64,000 nucleotides of DNA from Rhodocyclaceae bacterium (GTDB lineage: Bacteria; Pseudomonadota; Gammaproteobacteria; Burkholderiales; Rhodocyclaceae), in contig JAVBXY010000009.1 in the NCBI GenBank assembly GCA_030824275.1, forward strand, positions 1 through 64,000, in the 5' to 3' direction. This document shows positions 10,045 through 20,105 of this stretch, piece after piece. The stretch's first letter is position 1; each line of letters opens with the position of its first letter. Under the pieces are notes generated by a model. That model had not been told where the DNA came from. It did no database searches and saw only the letters and a list, made by a program, of their open reading frames with translations. The translations under genes were made by a program, and so were the position numbers.

Positions 10045-11052
10045 ATGATTCTGATCACCGGAGGTATGGGCTACATCGGTTCACACACCTGTGTGGCCCT
10101 GGCTGGCGCCGCCCACGAGTTGTTGATACTCGATAACCTTTCCAACAGTCGCATCGATGTGGTCAACCGGCTCGAAACGCTATGTGGCAAGCGCCCGGGG
10201 TTTGTCGAGGGCGATGTCCGCGACCCCGTCGTCCTCGGCGAAATTTTTGAACGTCATCCAATCACTACGGTCATGCACTTCGCTGGATTCAAGGCGGTAG
10301 GTGAGTCCGTCGAGCGCCCGCTTGAGTATTACGACAACAATGTGAATGGTACCCTCCAACTGTTGGCCGCCATGCGCCGGGCGAGCGTTAGGACTTTTGT
10401 CTTTTCGTCGTCCGCTACCGTCTATGGAGACCCAGCTAGCGTACCGATCAGAGAGAACTCTCCGCGCTCGGCTACCAATCCCTACGGGCGCAGCAAACTC
10501 ATCATCGAGGATATTCTTGCCGATCTCCACTGTGCCGAACCTGAGTGGAACATCCCTCGGCTGCGATATTTCAATCCAGTCGGTGCTCATGAGTCGGGGC
10601 TTATTGGCGAGGAACCACGTGGTCTGCCAAATAACTTAATGCCATTTATCGGGGAAGTGGCAATCGGGAAGCGGGAGTTTTTGAATATATGGGGAGCAGA
10701 TTATCCGACCCATGATGGAACTGGAGTGCGTGACTACATTCATGTAACCGATCTGGCAGAGGGGCATGTTGCTGCACTTAACTATTTAAACCAGAACGGT
10801 GGGTTGATCACTATCAATCTAGGTACCGGAAAGGGGTATTCCGTCCTTGACATGGTTCAGGCTTTCGAGCGGACTATTCATTGCCCGATTCCTTATGAGT
10901 TTGGCCCACGGAGGGCGGGCGATATTGCCCAATGTTGGGCAGATCCGAGTTTGGCTTACGAACTACTTGGGTGGAAAGCACAGAAAGGGTTAGAGCAAAT
11001 GTGCTCTGATACATGGCGCTGGCAACAGCAATGCCGTCAACTCAATATTTAG
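10045..11052 (+). CDS. galE: UDP-glucose 4-epimerase
   Basis: MILITGGMGYIGSHTCVAL, NNVNGTLQLL, SSSATVYGDP, NPYGRSKLIIE; start chosen at internal Met. Confidence 0.95.
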   Translation: MILITGGMGYIGSHTCVALAGAAHELLILDNLSNSRIDVVNRLETLCGKRPGFVEGDVRDPVVLGEIFERHPITTVMHFAGFKAVGESVERPLEYYDNNVNGTLQLLAAMRRASVRTFVFSSSATVYGDPASVPIRENSPRSATNPYGRSKLIIEDILADLHCAEPEWNIPRLRYFNPVGAHESGLIGEEPRGLPNNLMPFIGEVAIGKREFLNIWGADYPTHDGTGVRDYIHVTDLAEGHVAALNYLNQNGGLITINLGTGKGYSVLDMVQAFERTIHCPIPYEFGPRRAGDIAQCWADPSLAYELLGWKAQKGLEQMCSDTWRWQQQCRQLNI

Positions 11053-11063
11053 CTAATTATCGT

Positions 11064-11819
11064 TCACGATATTGTATGAAGGTTTTGTGCCACAACTTGG
11101 TGGACATGGGCAGCTAGATGGCGACGATCTCTACCATCGCTAGCAATAGGCGCCAATATTTCAAGTTGAATTACTAAGCTACTGGCGCAAGCGATGGACC
11201 AGAAGCACTCCAACAGGCTGGTATCGCCGATATAGTCGGCGGCGGCGCTATGGCATCCCGAGCCGTTGGTGTAACGCAGGACGACGGGCGTGATGGTCGT
11301 TCCGGCGTCAATGGCGCTTTGAAAGAGGGCGCCATGGAAGGGCAGGACGTCATGGCCGTCGCTGGTCGTTCCCTCGGGGAACACGGAAACCAGGCGTCCT
11401 TCCTTCAGATGAGCAACCAGATTTTCTCTGGTCGACTGGGCGGCGCGGCGGGAACCGCGTTCGATGAAAATCGTATCCGTGTTCGCACACAGCCAGCCGA
11501 TCAGCGGCCAGGCGCGCACGTCGTCTTTGGAGACGAAGGCGGCCGGGGCCAGGGCATTGATGGCGAAGATGTCGAGGAAGGAGATGTGGTTGGCGACAAT
11601 CATGCCTTGCACCGTCGGGGTCGCCGGCGCCACCGTGTCGCCAGCGCCGACTTTTAGCGTGACGCCCAAGGCTTCGAGCAATTGCCGTGACCAGCGCTGT
11701 TTGAGCCGCAACCGCCGAGACGACGAGATGAAGGGAAAAACCAGGGCAACGGTAAGTGTGCCGCCAAGCAGATGCAGAGTGGTTCGAGCGAGGCGAAAGA
11801 GTGCGCGCAGCGTTGTCAT
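11064..11819 (-). CDS. 1-acyl-sn-glycerol-3-phosphate acyltransferase (PlsC-like)
   Basis: NHISFLDIFAI, FIERGSR, VSVFPEGTTSDG; start at MTTLRALF rather than the longer ORF; contains KVGAGDT encoded by the dispersed motif. Confidence 0.88.
   Translation of the reverse strand: MTTLRALFRLARTTLHLLGGTLTVALVFPFISSSRRLRLKQRWSRQLLEALGVTLKVGAGDTVAPATPTVQGMIVANHISFLDIFAINALAPAAFVSKDDVRAWPLIGWLCANTDTIFIERGSRRAAQSTRENLVAHLKEGRLVSVFPEGTTSDGHDVLPFHGALFQSAIDAGTTITPVVLRYTNGSGCHSAAADYIGDTSLLECFWSIACASSLVIQLEILAPIASDGRDRRHLAAHVHQVVAQNLHTIS
11631..11655 (-). repeat. Dispersed 25-bp motif copy 1 (in plsC-like)
   Basis: minus strand AAAAGTCGGCGCTGG-CGAC-ACGGTG; exact 15-mer. Confidence 0.9.
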
Positions 11820-11847
11820 CGAAACATCATCTGACAACGCCGTGACA

Positions 11848-12318
11848 TCAATGTGACACGCGGGTGGTGCCGCCGCCGGAGAGCACGCGCACGCGCTCGC
11901 CGGCGTGGAAGGCTTCGTCGGCCTCCTGGGTGACGGCGATGATCTGGCCACTCTCGAGCTTGATGGTGATTTCCAGTCCGGCCTTCTTGGTGGTCTGTTG
12001 CTCGATGGCCTGGCCGGCGATGCCGCCGGCCACGGCGCCGAGGATGGAGCCGACGGTGGAACCCCTGCCATGGCCGATTTCGCTGCCGGCAACGCCGCCT
12101 ACCGCCGCACCGGCAGCTGCGCCGATACCGCTGCGTGTGCCTTCGATCATGACTTGGCGCACGCTATCCACGACGCCGAGGCGGACGTTCATTTCCTGGC
12201 GGGTTTGACCCTTGCTGTAGGCGCCGCCAGAGTCGCTGGTGGCGGCGCAGCCGGCAAGCAGCAGTGCGGTGACCGTGGCGCAGAGCAATCGGGATGCATG
12301 CATGGCGATTCCTTTCAC
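11848..12318 (-). CDS. Glycine-zipper outer-membrane lipoprotein (SlyB/17-kDa antigen-like)
   Basis: Lipobox LLAGCAA; glycine-zipper GIGAAAGAAVGGVAGSEIG...GSILGAVAGGIAGQ. Confidence 0.85.
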   Translation of the reverse strand: MKGIAMHASRLLCATVTALLLAGCAATSDSGGAYSKGQTRQEMNVRLGVVDSVRQVMIEGTRSGIGAAAGAAVGGVAGSEIGHGRGSTVGSILGAVAGGIAGQAIEQQTTKKAGLEITIKLESGQIIAVTQEADEAFHAGERVRVLSGGGTTRVSH

Positions 12319-13250
12319 CAGAGCGTTTCACCAAAGGCGGCGCGGTAGCGCTCGCCGATTTCCTCGCGGCTGAGCTTGTGGTTCTGGCCGCCCCGATGGG
12401 CGATCTTCAGCGAGCCCATCAGTGAGGCCAGTCGCCCCGTCTTCTCCCAGGCCCAATCGTGGGCGATGCCGTAGAGCAGGCCGGCACGGTAGGCATCGCC
12501 GCAACCGGTGGGATCGACCACCGCATCTGGCGTCGCCGTCGGGATATCCACGACGCGGCCTTCTGCGTAGATCTGCGAGCCCTTGCCGCCCAGCGTGACG
12601 ATCAGCGCATCCACTTCCTTGGCCAGTTGTTCCAGCGACTGACCGGTACGTTCGGTCAGCAGCTTGGCTTCGTAGTCATTGACCGTGCAGTAGTCGGCGA
12701 GTTTCAGGAAGGCCATCAACTCCTCGCCATTGAACATCGGCAGGCCCTGGCCTGGATCGAAGATGAAGGGCACGCCGGCTTCGCGGAATTCGCGGGCGTG
12801 GCGCAGCATGCCATCGCGTCCATCGGGCGAGACGATGCCGAGCACTACACCGTCGGCGTCGCCGACCTGGTTCTGGTGCGAGTGGGTCATCGCGCCGGGG
12901 TGGAAGGCGGTGATCTGGTTGTCGTCGAGATCGGTGGTGATGAAGGCCTGGGCGGTGAATGTGCCGGGGACTTCCTTGACGTGACGAGTTTCCAGTCCGA
13001 GCTGCTTCAGGCGATGCATGTAGGGCGCACTGTCGTCGCCGACGGTGGCCATGATCAGCGGGTCGCCGCCGAGTAGTTTGAGGTTGTAGGCGATGTTGCC
13101 GGCGCAGCCGCCGAATTCGCGCCGCATGTCGGGGACGAGGAAGGCGACGTTGAGGATGTGGATCTGCTCGGGCAGGATGTGATTCTTGAACTGGTCGTTG
13201 AACACCATGATGGTGTCGTAGGCCATGGAACCGCAGATGAGAGTTTTCAT
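12315..13250 (-). CDS. PfkB-family carbohydrate/adenosine kinase
   Basis: MKTLICGSMAYDTI...GGCAGNIAYNL...DPTGCGDAYRAGLLYG. Confidence 0.9.
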   Translation of the reverse strand: MKTLICGSMAYDTIMVFNDQFKNHILPEQIHILNVAFLVPDMRREFGGCAGNIAYNLKLLGGDPLIMATVGDDSAPYMHRLKQLGLETRHVKEVPGTFTAQAFITTDLDDNQITAFHPGAMTHSHQNQVGDADGVVLGIVSPDGRDGMLRHAREFREAGVPFIFDPGQGLPMFNGEELMAFLKLADYCTVNDYEAKLLTERTGQSLEQLAKEVDALIVTLGGKGSQIYAEGRVVDIPTATPDAVVDPTGCGDAYRAGLLYGIAHDWAWEKTGRLASLMGSLKIAHRGGQNHKLSREEIGERYRAAFGETLW

Positions 13251-13260
13251 GGGGTGTCCG

Positions 13261-14142
13261 TTACGGATAGAAAAGATAGAGACGGTAGCCGCTGGCCGGC
13301 AGATCCTTGGGGTCAATGCCGACGGTGATCGCCAGGTCGGCATTGGCCGGCATGCCTTTGGCCAGTTTGGTCTTCACTGGCAGGTAGTCGATAGGGGCCA
13401 GTACTTTGCGGGCAATGGCTTTGTCGGCGGTGTCGGTCAGCGTGAGTTCGAGCAGCGGGAATTCCTGGGCAAAGGGTGCGCGATTCTTCAACGTTGCGGT
13501 CAGGGCGAGCTGGCCTTTTTTCTCCGTGTCGGGATGCAGGTCGGAGGTTTCGATACCGACCAGTTCCACCTTCTTCGGCAGACCGACATCGCAGCCGGCG
13601 ATATCGCAGAGGGCGACCAAGATCGGCCTGGTGTCGGGCATCAGCACGGCCAGTTCAACGCGAAAGGCGAGGACGAGCTGTATCGCCATTACGGCCAGCG
13701 CGAGTACACCGCCCAGTAGCCAGGGCCAGCGGCGCGAGGGCGGCGAGGCTTCTGCATCGAGGAAATCCGAAAGGGGTTCCGGTTCTTCGATGATGGGGAC
13801 TGGCTCGGGTTCGACGGGTGGTTGGGGTTCTGGTTCGGGTTCCGACGCCACATCTTCAACGGGGGCGGCCTCTTGTTCCGGCGGCGGAGGTGCTGCTACA
13901 TCGCCTTCCGGCTCTGCTAGCACTTCAACAAAAGTCGGCGCTGGCGGGACGGCGATTTCTTCCGGTTCAGGCTGCGCAATGACGGGTGCGGGCGCATGAA
14001 CCAGAATCGGCTCCTCGATCAGCGTGTCGAGGGCGTTGAATACATGCTGGCATTCGCCGCAGCGGACCTTGCCGGCGCGAACCTTGAGTTGCTCGGGCGT
14101 GACCCGGAAGGTAGTCGCGCATTCCGGGCAGCGGGTCAGCAT
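13261..14142 (-). CDS. Zinc-ribbon (MJ0042-type) DUF3426 protein
   Basis: MLTRCPECATTFRVTPEQLKVRAGKVRCGECQHVFNALDTL, Pro/Glu-rich linker, TM, C-terminal DUF3426-like domain. Confidence 0.85.
   Translation of the reverse strand: MLTRCPECATTFRVTPEQLKVRAGKVRCGECQHVFNALDTLIEEPILVHAPAPVIAQPEPEEIAVPPAPTFVEVLAEPEGDVAAPPPPEQEAAPVEDVASEPEPEPQPPVEPEPVPIIEEPEPLSDFLDAEASPPSRRWPWLLGGVLALAVMAIQLVLAFRVELAVLMPDTRPILVALCDIAGCDVGLPKKVELVGIETSDLHPDTEKKGQLALTATLKNRAPFAQEFPLLELTLTDTADKAIARKVLAPIDYLPVKTKLAKGMPANADLAITVGIDPKDLPASGYRLYLFYP
13930..13954 (+). repeat. Dispersed 25-bp motif copy 2 (in DUF3426 gene)
   Basis: AAAAGTCGGCGCTGG-CGGG-ACGGCG; exact. Confidence 0.95.
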
Positions 14143-15047
14143 TGCGAGTCTGTCCTCCGGCCTTCGAGCCGAACCCAGCCGTCGCGTATGGCGCCGATGT
14201 GCAAGGCGATGTGTGGCGCATAGACATCGATTACCTGTTGCGCCTGGGCTTCGAGCACGCCGGACAGCGCCAGCCTCCCGCCGGGCGCAACGCGACCGGT
14301 CAGCAGCGGGGCCAGCACGCACAGCGGATTGGTCAGGATGTTGGCGACGACGATGTCGAACTGCTCGTCGAGTTTCTCTTTGGAGTGACGCAAGTTCAGC
14401 GTGACGCGGTTGGCAGCGGCGTTGTCGCGGGCGGCAATCAGGGCGTTGTCGTCGATATCCACGCCCAGCACGCTGCCGGCGCCGAGGCGGGCGGCAGCGA
14501 TGGCGAGGATGCCGGAGCCGCAGCCGTAGTCGAGCAAGGTTTCTCCGCCGCGCACCGTGTCTGTCAGCCATTGCAGGCAGAGGAAGGTGGTCGGGTGGGA
14601 ACCGGTGCCGAACGCGAGGCCAGGGTCGAGTACCAGATTGATGGCATCCGGGCTGGGGGCAACGTGCCAGGACGGTACTATCCACAGGCGCTCGGTGACC
14701 TGGATCGGGTCGAACTGGGATTGGGTCAGGCGCACCCAGTCCTGCTCGGCCACGTCTTCCAGTTCGATCTCGGGCAAATCGTCGATGCCGGCTTCCGCCG
14801 CTGCGGCGGCAATGCGGCCGATCAGGTCGTCGGCCGGCTCGAACAGGGCGACGACGCGGCTTTCGGTCCAGAGTGGTGTGGTGGGCGCATTTCCGTCACT
14901 GGCAGGCTCGCCGAACTGGGGCGTTTCCAGTTCGGTGCCGGCGAGGGCATCCTCGACGCTGACCGAGATTGCGCCAGCCGCCATCAGTGCATCGGACAGC
15001 GCCTCGGCGTGGGCCGCGTCGGTTTCAAGGCTGACGTTGACCCACAT
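14136..15047 (-). CDS. prmA: Ribosomal protein L11 methyltransferase
   Basis: LAFGTGSHPTTFLCLQWL, LLDYGCGSGILAIAAA, VVANILTNPL. Confidence 0.95.
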   Translation of the reverse strand: MWVNVSLETDAAHAEALSDALMAAGAISVSVEDALAGTELETPQFGEPASDGNAPTTPLWTESRVVALFEPADDLIGRIAAAAAEAGIDDLPEIELEDVAEQDWVRLTQSQFDPIQVTERLWIVPSWHVAPSPDAINLVLDPGLAFGTGSHPTTFLCLQWLTDTVRGGETLLDYGCGSGILAIAAARLGAGSVLGVDIDDNALIAARDNAAANRVTLNLRHSKEKLDEQFDIVVANILTNPLCVLAPLLTGRVAPGGRLALSGVLEAQAQQVIDVYAPHIALHIGAIRDGWVRLEGRRTDSQC

Positions 15048-15057
15048 TGCCTGCTCC

Positions 15058-16422
15058 TTATTTGCCCTTGGTCGCTTCGCTCTTGGCGGCGAGCTTTTCT
15101 TCCAGATAATGAATGCTGGTGCCGCCCTGGATGAAGCGTTCGTCCAGCATCAGTTCCTGATGCAAGGGAATGTTGGTCTTGATGCCGGTGACCATCATTT
15201 CCGACAGAGCGATGCGCATGCGGCGAATAGCTTGTTCGCGAGTGTCACCAGTGGTGATGACCTTGCCGATCATCGAATCGTAGTTCGGTGGCACGGTGTA
15301 TCCCGAGTAGGCATGCGAATCGACGCGGACGCCAGGACCACCGGGCGGGTGCCAGTTGGTGATCTTGCCTGGTGAGGGTGTGAACTTGAAGGGGTCTTCG
15401 GCGTTAATGCGGCACTCGATGGCATGGCCACGCAGGGCGATGTCGCGCTGCTTGAACCAGAGCTTCTCGCCAGCAGCAACGCGGATCTGCGCCTGGACCA
15501 GGTCAATGCCGGTGACCTGCTCGGTGACTGGGTGTTCGACCTGGATACGGGTGTTCATTTCAATGAAATAGAACTCGCCGTTCTCGTACAGGAACTCGAA
15601 GGTGCCCGCGCCCCGATAGTTGATGCGACGGCAGGCCTCGGCACAACGGTCGCCGACGCGTTCGATGAAACGACGGGTAATGCCGGGCGCCGGCGCTTCT
15701 TCGATTACCTTCTGGTGGCGACGCTGCATCGAGCAGTCGCGCTCGCCCAGATACACCGAGTTGCGATGGGCGTCGGAGAGCACCTGGATTTCGATGTGAC
15801 GCGGATTCTCGAGGAACTTCTCCATGTACACCGTGGAGTTGTTGAACGCGGCACCGGCCTCGGCACGGGTCATGTTCACCGCGTTGATCAGGGCGGCCTC
15901 GGTGTGCACTACGCGCATGCCACGGCCGCCACCGCCGCCTGCGGCCTTGATGATCACCGGATAGCCGACAGCGCGGCCGATCTTGGTGATCTCCTTGGGG
16001 TCTTCGGGCAGCGCGCCGTCGGAGCCTGGGACGCAGGGCACGCCGGCTTCCTTCATGGCGTTCTTGGCGGACACCTTGTCGCCCATCAGGCGGATGGTCT
16101 CCGGGCGGGGGCCGATGAAGGCGAAGCCCGATGACTCGACCCGCTCGGCGAAGTCGGCGTTTTCCGAAAGGAAGCCGTAGCCGGGGTGGATGGCCTCGGC
16201 GTCGGTGACTTCGGCGGCCGAGATGATGGCGGGGACGTTGAGGTAGCTCTGGCCGGAGGGCGCCGGGCCGATGCAGACGGATTCGTCGGCCAGTTTGACG
16301 TACTTGGCCTCGGTGTCAGCCTCGGAGTGCACGGCCACGGTCTTGATGCCGAGCTCACGACAGGCGCGCAACACGCGCAGGGCGATCTCCCCGCGATTGG
16401 CGATAAGGACTTTGCCGAACAT
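15058..16422 (-). CDS. accC: Acetyl-CoA carboxylase biotin carboxylase subunit
   Basis: [51 protein letters not shown]. Confidence 0.98.
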   Translation of the reverse strand: MFGKVLIANRGEIALRVLRACRELGIKTVAVHSEADTEAKYVKLADESVCIGPAPSGQSYLNVPAIISAAEVTDAEAIHPGYGFLSENADFAERVESSGFAFIGPRPETIRLMGDKVSAKNAMKEAGVPCVPGSDGALPEDPKEITKIGRAVGYPVIIKAAGGGGGRGMRVVHTEAALINAVNMTRAEAGAAFNNSTVYMEKFLENPRHIEIQVLSDAHRNSVYLGERDCSMQRRHQKVIEEAPAPGITRRFIERVGDRCAEACRRINYRGAGTFEFLYENGEFYFIEMNTRIQVEHPVTEQVTGIDLVQAQIRVAAGEKLWFKQRDIALRGHAIECRINAEDPFKFTPSPGKITNWHPPGGPGVRVDSHAYSGYTVPPNYDSMIGKVITTGDTREQAIRRMRIALSEMMVTGIKTNIPLHQELMLDERFIQGGTSIHYLEEKLAAKSEATKGK

Positions 16423-16426
16423 GGGC

Positions 16427-16882
16427 TTAGCCGATGATGAACATGGTCTGGCCGTACTCGACTGCCTGACCGTTTTCCACCAGGACGGCCTTGACGGTGC
16501 CGGAGACGTCCGCTTCGATCTCGTTCATCAGCTTCATGGCTTCAATGATGCACAGGGTGTCACCGGCCTTGACCGACTGGCCAACCTCGACGAAGGGCGC
16601 GCCACCAGGGGTGCCGGAGCGGTAGAAGGTACCGACCATCGGTGCTTTCATGGCGTGGCCGTCCGGCTCTGCGGGGACGGCGGCTTCCGCGACAAAAGTC
16701 GGCGCTGGCGCCACGGCACCGGCCATGGCCGGTGCAGCGATGGGCATGTTGACCGTGGTCGTTGCCGGCTGTGCAAAGTGCTTGGCGATGCGGATCTTTT
16801 CCTCGCCCTCACTGATTTCGAGTTCCGAAATGCCGGAATTCTGTACGAGGTCGATCAGGGTCTTGAGTTTTCTCAGGTCCAT
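16427..16882 (-). CDS. accB: Acetyl-CoA carboxylase biotin carboxyl carrier protein
   Basis: [18 protein letters not shown], biotinylation site [13 protein letters not shown]; motif copy in the Pro/Ala linker. Confidence 0.97.
   Translation of the reverse strand: MDLRKLKTLIDLVQNSGISELEISEGEEKIRIAKHFAQPATTTVNMPIAAPAMAGAVAPAPTFVAEAAVPAEPDGHAMKAPMVGTFYRSGTPGGAPFVEVGQSVKAGDTLCIIEAMKLMNEIEADVSGTVKAVLVENGQAVEYGQTMFIIG
16694..16718 (+). repeat. Dispersed 25-bp motif copy 3 (in accB)
   Basis: AAAAGTCGGCGCTGG-CGCC-ACGGCA; exact 15-mer. Confidence 0.92.
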
Positions 16883-16944
16883 GGATGGCTCCTATAAACA
16901 GGGCGTGCTGCGGAGCGGCGCGCCGAAGCTGGGTTGAATCGGGT

Positions 16945-17433
16945 TTAGATGGCGCGCAGGCGGGACAGCGCGGCTTCGAGGGCCAGTTCGTAGCCCTGTG
17001 CGCCGAGGCCGGCAATCACGCCGACGGCGATGTCCGAAAAATACGAATGCCGACGGAAGGCTTCCCGCGCATGCACGTTGGACAGATGTACTTCGATAAA
17101 GGGAATCTCCACGGCGGCGAAGGCGTCGCGCAGGGCAACGCTGGTGTGGGTATAGCCGCCCGGATTGATGATGATGAAGCCAACTCCCTGCTCGCGGGCC
17201 GACTGAACCCGGTCGATCAGTTCGCCTTCGTGGTTGCTCTGGAAACTTTCCAGTCGCACGCCACAGGCCTTGGCCCGGTCCGCCATGCCGGCATGGATGT
17301 CGGCCAGGGTGGTGCGGCCGTAAATATCTGGTTCGCGGTTGCCCAGCAGGTTCAGATTGGGGCCGTGCAGCACCAGCACACTGGCATCAAGCTGATTTCC
17401 GCTGGCTGTTTTGCTGTTGGTTCGCTTCGTCAT
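16945..17433 (-). CDS. aroQ: Type II 3-dehydroquinate dehydratase
   Basis: [48 protein letters not shown]. Confidence 0.96.
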   Translation of the reverse strand: MTKRTNSKTASGNQLDASVLVLHGPNLNLLGNREPDIYGRTTLADIHAGMADRAKACGVRLESFQSNHEGELIDRVQSAREQGVGFIIINPGGYTHTSVALRDAFAAVEIPFIEVHLSNVHAREAFRRHSYFSDIAVGVIAGLGAQGYELALEAALSRLRAI

Positions 17434-17471
17434 GACTGCAAGTTTGCCGCAAATCCCCGCAGTTTGTCCAG

Positions 17472-18011
17472 TTACTGTTCCAGTAGACGATTCAGCGCCT
17501 TCTCCAGGTCGGCCTCGGCAAAGCGACCCAGTTTGAAGGAGTGCAGGGTTCCGTTGCGGTCGAAAATTGCCGTGAAAGGCATGGCCTGCCGGTCATTGCC
17601 CAGATCGATACTGGTCTGCATGGCGCCGAATTCACCGATCAGCAAGGGATAGCTGACGGGGGTTTCTTTCTGGAAATCCATAACCTTGTCCGCTTGATCG
17701 ATGCTGATACCGACAAATTGGACGCCTTTGGCACCAAGTTTGTCTTGCAGGCGTGAGAAGCCAGGCATTTCGTCCCGGCAGGGAGGGCACCAGGTGGCCC
17801 AGTAGTTCAAGACCAATATTTTGCCCTTCCATTGGGCGAGTGCCTGTTGCTGGCCCTTGAGGTCGGGGAGTATCAGGTTTGGAATGGTATTGGTGGCTGG
17901 AACGGCGGATGTGGCGTCGGCATTTCGGCTGATGGTACCGAGTAGATAGCCGGTGGCCGCTGCCAGCAGGGTAGCGATGCCAATGGTCAGCCAGAGGGAG
18001 GGTTTATTCAT
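17472..18011 (-). CDS. TlpA-like thiol:disulfide oxidoreductase
   Basis: [14 protein letters not shown]...[18 protein letters not shown]. Confidence 0.92.
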   Translation of the reverse strand: MNKPSLWLTIGIATLLAAATGYLLGTISRNADATSAVPATNTIPNLILPDLKGQQQALAQWKGKILVLNYWATWCPPCRDEMPGFSRLQDKLGAKGVQFVGISIDQADKVMDFQKETPVSYPLLIGEFGAMQTSIDLGNDRQAMPFTAIFDRNGTLHSFKLGRFAEADLEKALNRLLEQ

Positions 18012-18613
18012 GGTGCGGATTCACGGAGAAGTTCTTTCACGGCGTCTGCGCGCATGCGCAAGCGCCCGCGCCCACTGTGGGGGTTCTTGGGCTGCTGGCG
18101 CTCGGAAAGTATGTGGTAGATCGACAGCAGGACGGGTGTGTCATCCCAATCGATGCGCAATTGAGAGTCGAGTCCGGGGCGGCGGCTGTCGGTGACTTCG
18201 TAGGAAATGCCGCGAGATAGCAGTGATATCTCTACATCTTTGCTGCTATCGGCGAAGAGTTCGATTTCCACCGACGAATAGCGGCCCGCCGTGCCGTCAA
18301 CGACGGCACCGGTCAGGTAGGGATGGAACTCAGCCAGAAACTGCATTACGTCTATGGCGGTAACGCGCAGGTCGTGTAGGCGCTCCTGCTGCTCATCGTC
18401 CTGATAGATCGTTTGATACTCCCGCAACTCGACCGCGATTTCCTCGTTGGTCGGCAGGGCAACGCCGTCGCCGGCGCCAAGACTTTTTGCCGCCTTGCGC
18501 TTGGCGGCACCGTAATCGCCGATGCCATCCTCGGCCATCAGGCGTGCGGCGGCGCTGGCAATGGCGCGGCGCAGGTGGCTGGAGGAAGCAGGGGCAGGTT
18601 TGCGGCGCGGCAT
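18008..18613 (-). CDS. Conserved hypothetical protein divergent from mpl
   Basis: 201 aa ORF, 4-bp overlap with the tlpA-like gene; family not recognised beyond conserved-hypothetical. Confidence 0.65.
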   Translation of the reverse strand: MPRRKPAPASSSHLRRAIASAAARLMAEDGIGDYGAAKRKAAKSLGAGDGVALPTNEEIAVELREYQTIYQDDEQQERLHDLRVTAIDVMQFLAEFHPYLTGAVVDGTAGRYSSVEIELFADSSKDVEISLLSRGISYEVTDSRRPGLDSQLRIDWDDTPVLLSIYHILSERQQPKNPHSGRGRLRMRADAVKELLRESAP

Positions 18614-18674
18614 GATCGGGCGAGGCGGTTAGAATCCCGGCCCATTATTCCATGGAAGCTCGCTTGTAAATACT

Positions 18675-20024
18675 ATGCACATTCATATCCTCGGCATCTG
18701 TGGCACCTTCATGGGCGGCATCGCGCTGCTGGCACGGGCGGCAGGTCATCGGGTCACCGGCTGCGACGCCAATGTCTATCCGCCCATGAGTGCGCAACTC
18801 ATGGAGCAGGGTATCGATCTGGTCGAAGGTTACGGCGCCGAACAGATCGGGCTGAATCCTGATCTGTTCGTGATTGGCAACACGGTCGGGCGCGGCAAGC
18901 CCTTGCTGGAGGCCATTCTTGATCGCAATCTGCCCTACGTTTCCGGGCCGCAGTGGCTGGCCGAAAACATTCTGCGCGGCCGCTGGGTGCTGGGGGTCGC
19001 CGGTACGCACGGCAAAACCACGACCACGTCGCTGCTGGCCTGGATACTCCAGGAGGCCAATCTCAGTCCCTCCTTCTTGGTAGGCGGTGTGCCGCAGGGT
19101 TTTGGCGTGTCTGCGCGGCTCACCGATTCGCCCTTTTTCGTGATCGAGGCCGACGAGTACGACACGGCCTTCTGCGACAAGCGGTCCAAGTTCGTGCACT
19201 ACCATCCGCGCACGGTGATTCTGAATAATCTCGAATTCGATCATGCGGACATCTTTGCCGATCTTGCTGCTATCGAGACGCAATTCCACCATCTGGTGCG
19301 GACATTGCCGAGTAATGGCCTGGTTGTCGCCAATGGCGGCGAAGTGGCGCTGGAGCGGGTGCTGACCCGCGGCTGCTGGACGCCGGTGGAGCGGTTCAAT
19401 GTTGCAAGCGGTTGGCAGGCGGGTCCGGTCGGTGCGGATGGCGGCTTTGATGTCAGTCTTGCTGGTCGCGGCCTGGGGCGGGTTGCGTCATTTGCCCTGG
19501 CCGGCGATCACAACCGGGCCAATGCTTTGGCGGCCCTGGCGGCGGCCCGCCATGCAGGTGTTCCGGTCGAGGTTGGTCTGCGGGCGCTGGAGACCTTCCA
19601 TGGCGTGAAGCGGCGGCTGGAAGTGCGCGGCACCGTGCGCGGCGTCACCGTCATTGATGACTTTGCCCATCACCCGACGGCGATTCGCGTTACCGTCGAT
19701 GGGCTGCGGCAACGGGTCGGTCCGGCACGCATTCTGGCGGTACTCGAGCCGCGTTCGAACACCATGAAGCTGGGCACCATGAAGGCGGCGTTGCCCGAAG
19801 CCCTGATGGACGCGGATGCGGTGTTCTGTTATGCCGCGAACCTGGGTTGGGACGCTGCGGAAGCCTTGGCGTTGCTGGGTGCCAAGGCGGGCGTATTTGA
19901 CGACCTCGATGCGTTGGTGGCCGCAGTCGTTGCCATGGCTCGCGAGGGGGATCAGGTGCTCGTCATGAGCAACGGCGGGTTTGGCGGCATCCACGACAAA
20001 CTGCTTGCCGCCTTGGCGCACTGA
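18675..20024 (+). CDS. mpl: UDP-N-acetylmuramate:L-alanyl-gamma-D-glutamyl-meso-diaminopimelate ligase
   Basis: MHIHILGICGTFMGGIALLARAAGH, GVAGTHGKTTTTSLLAW, DDFAHHPTAI. Confidence 0.96.
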   Translation: MHIHILGICGTFMGGIALLARAAGHRVTGCDANVYPPMSAQLMEQGIDLVEGYGAEQIGLNPDLFVIGNTVGRGKPLLEAILDRNLPYVSGPQWLAENILRGRWVLGVAGTHGKTTTTSLLAWILQEANLSPSFLVGGVPQGFGVSARLTDSPFFVIEADEYDTAFCDKRSKFVHYHPRTVILNNLEFDHADIFADLAAIETQFHHLVRTLPSNGLVVANGGEVALERVLTRGCWTPVERFNVASGWQAGPVGADGGFDVSLAGRGLGRVASFALAGDHNRANALAALAAARHAGVPVEVGLRALETFHGVKRRLEVRGTVRGVTVIDDFAHHPTAIRVTVDGLRQRVGPARILAVLEPRSNTMKLGTMKAALPEALMDADAVFCYAANLGWDAAEALALLGAKAGVFDDLDALVAAVVAMAREGDQVLVMSNGGFGGIHDKLLAALAH

Positions 20025-20054
20025 TACAGCAAAAGCGGATCCCACAAAAACAAT

Positions 20055-20078
20055 CGGCCTGCGGTTTCCCGCAGGCCG
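20055..20078. terminator. Candidate terminator hairpin between mpl and cytochrome c4 genes
   Basis: CGGCCTGCGG-TTT-CCCGCAGGCCG stem-loop; T-rich stretch follows on the minus strand (ATTGTTTTTG). Confidence 0.65.
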
Positions 20079-20105
20079 TTGCCTCTCCTCCTCCTTATTG
20101 TTCGT

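Noticed and set aside
18463-18488. Possible decayed copy (CGCCGTCGCCGGCGCCAAGACTTTTT) in the hypothetical gene at 18008
   Set aside because: Needs a compensating insertion/deletion; encodes KSLGAGDGV, similar to KVGAGDT, but may be coincidence.
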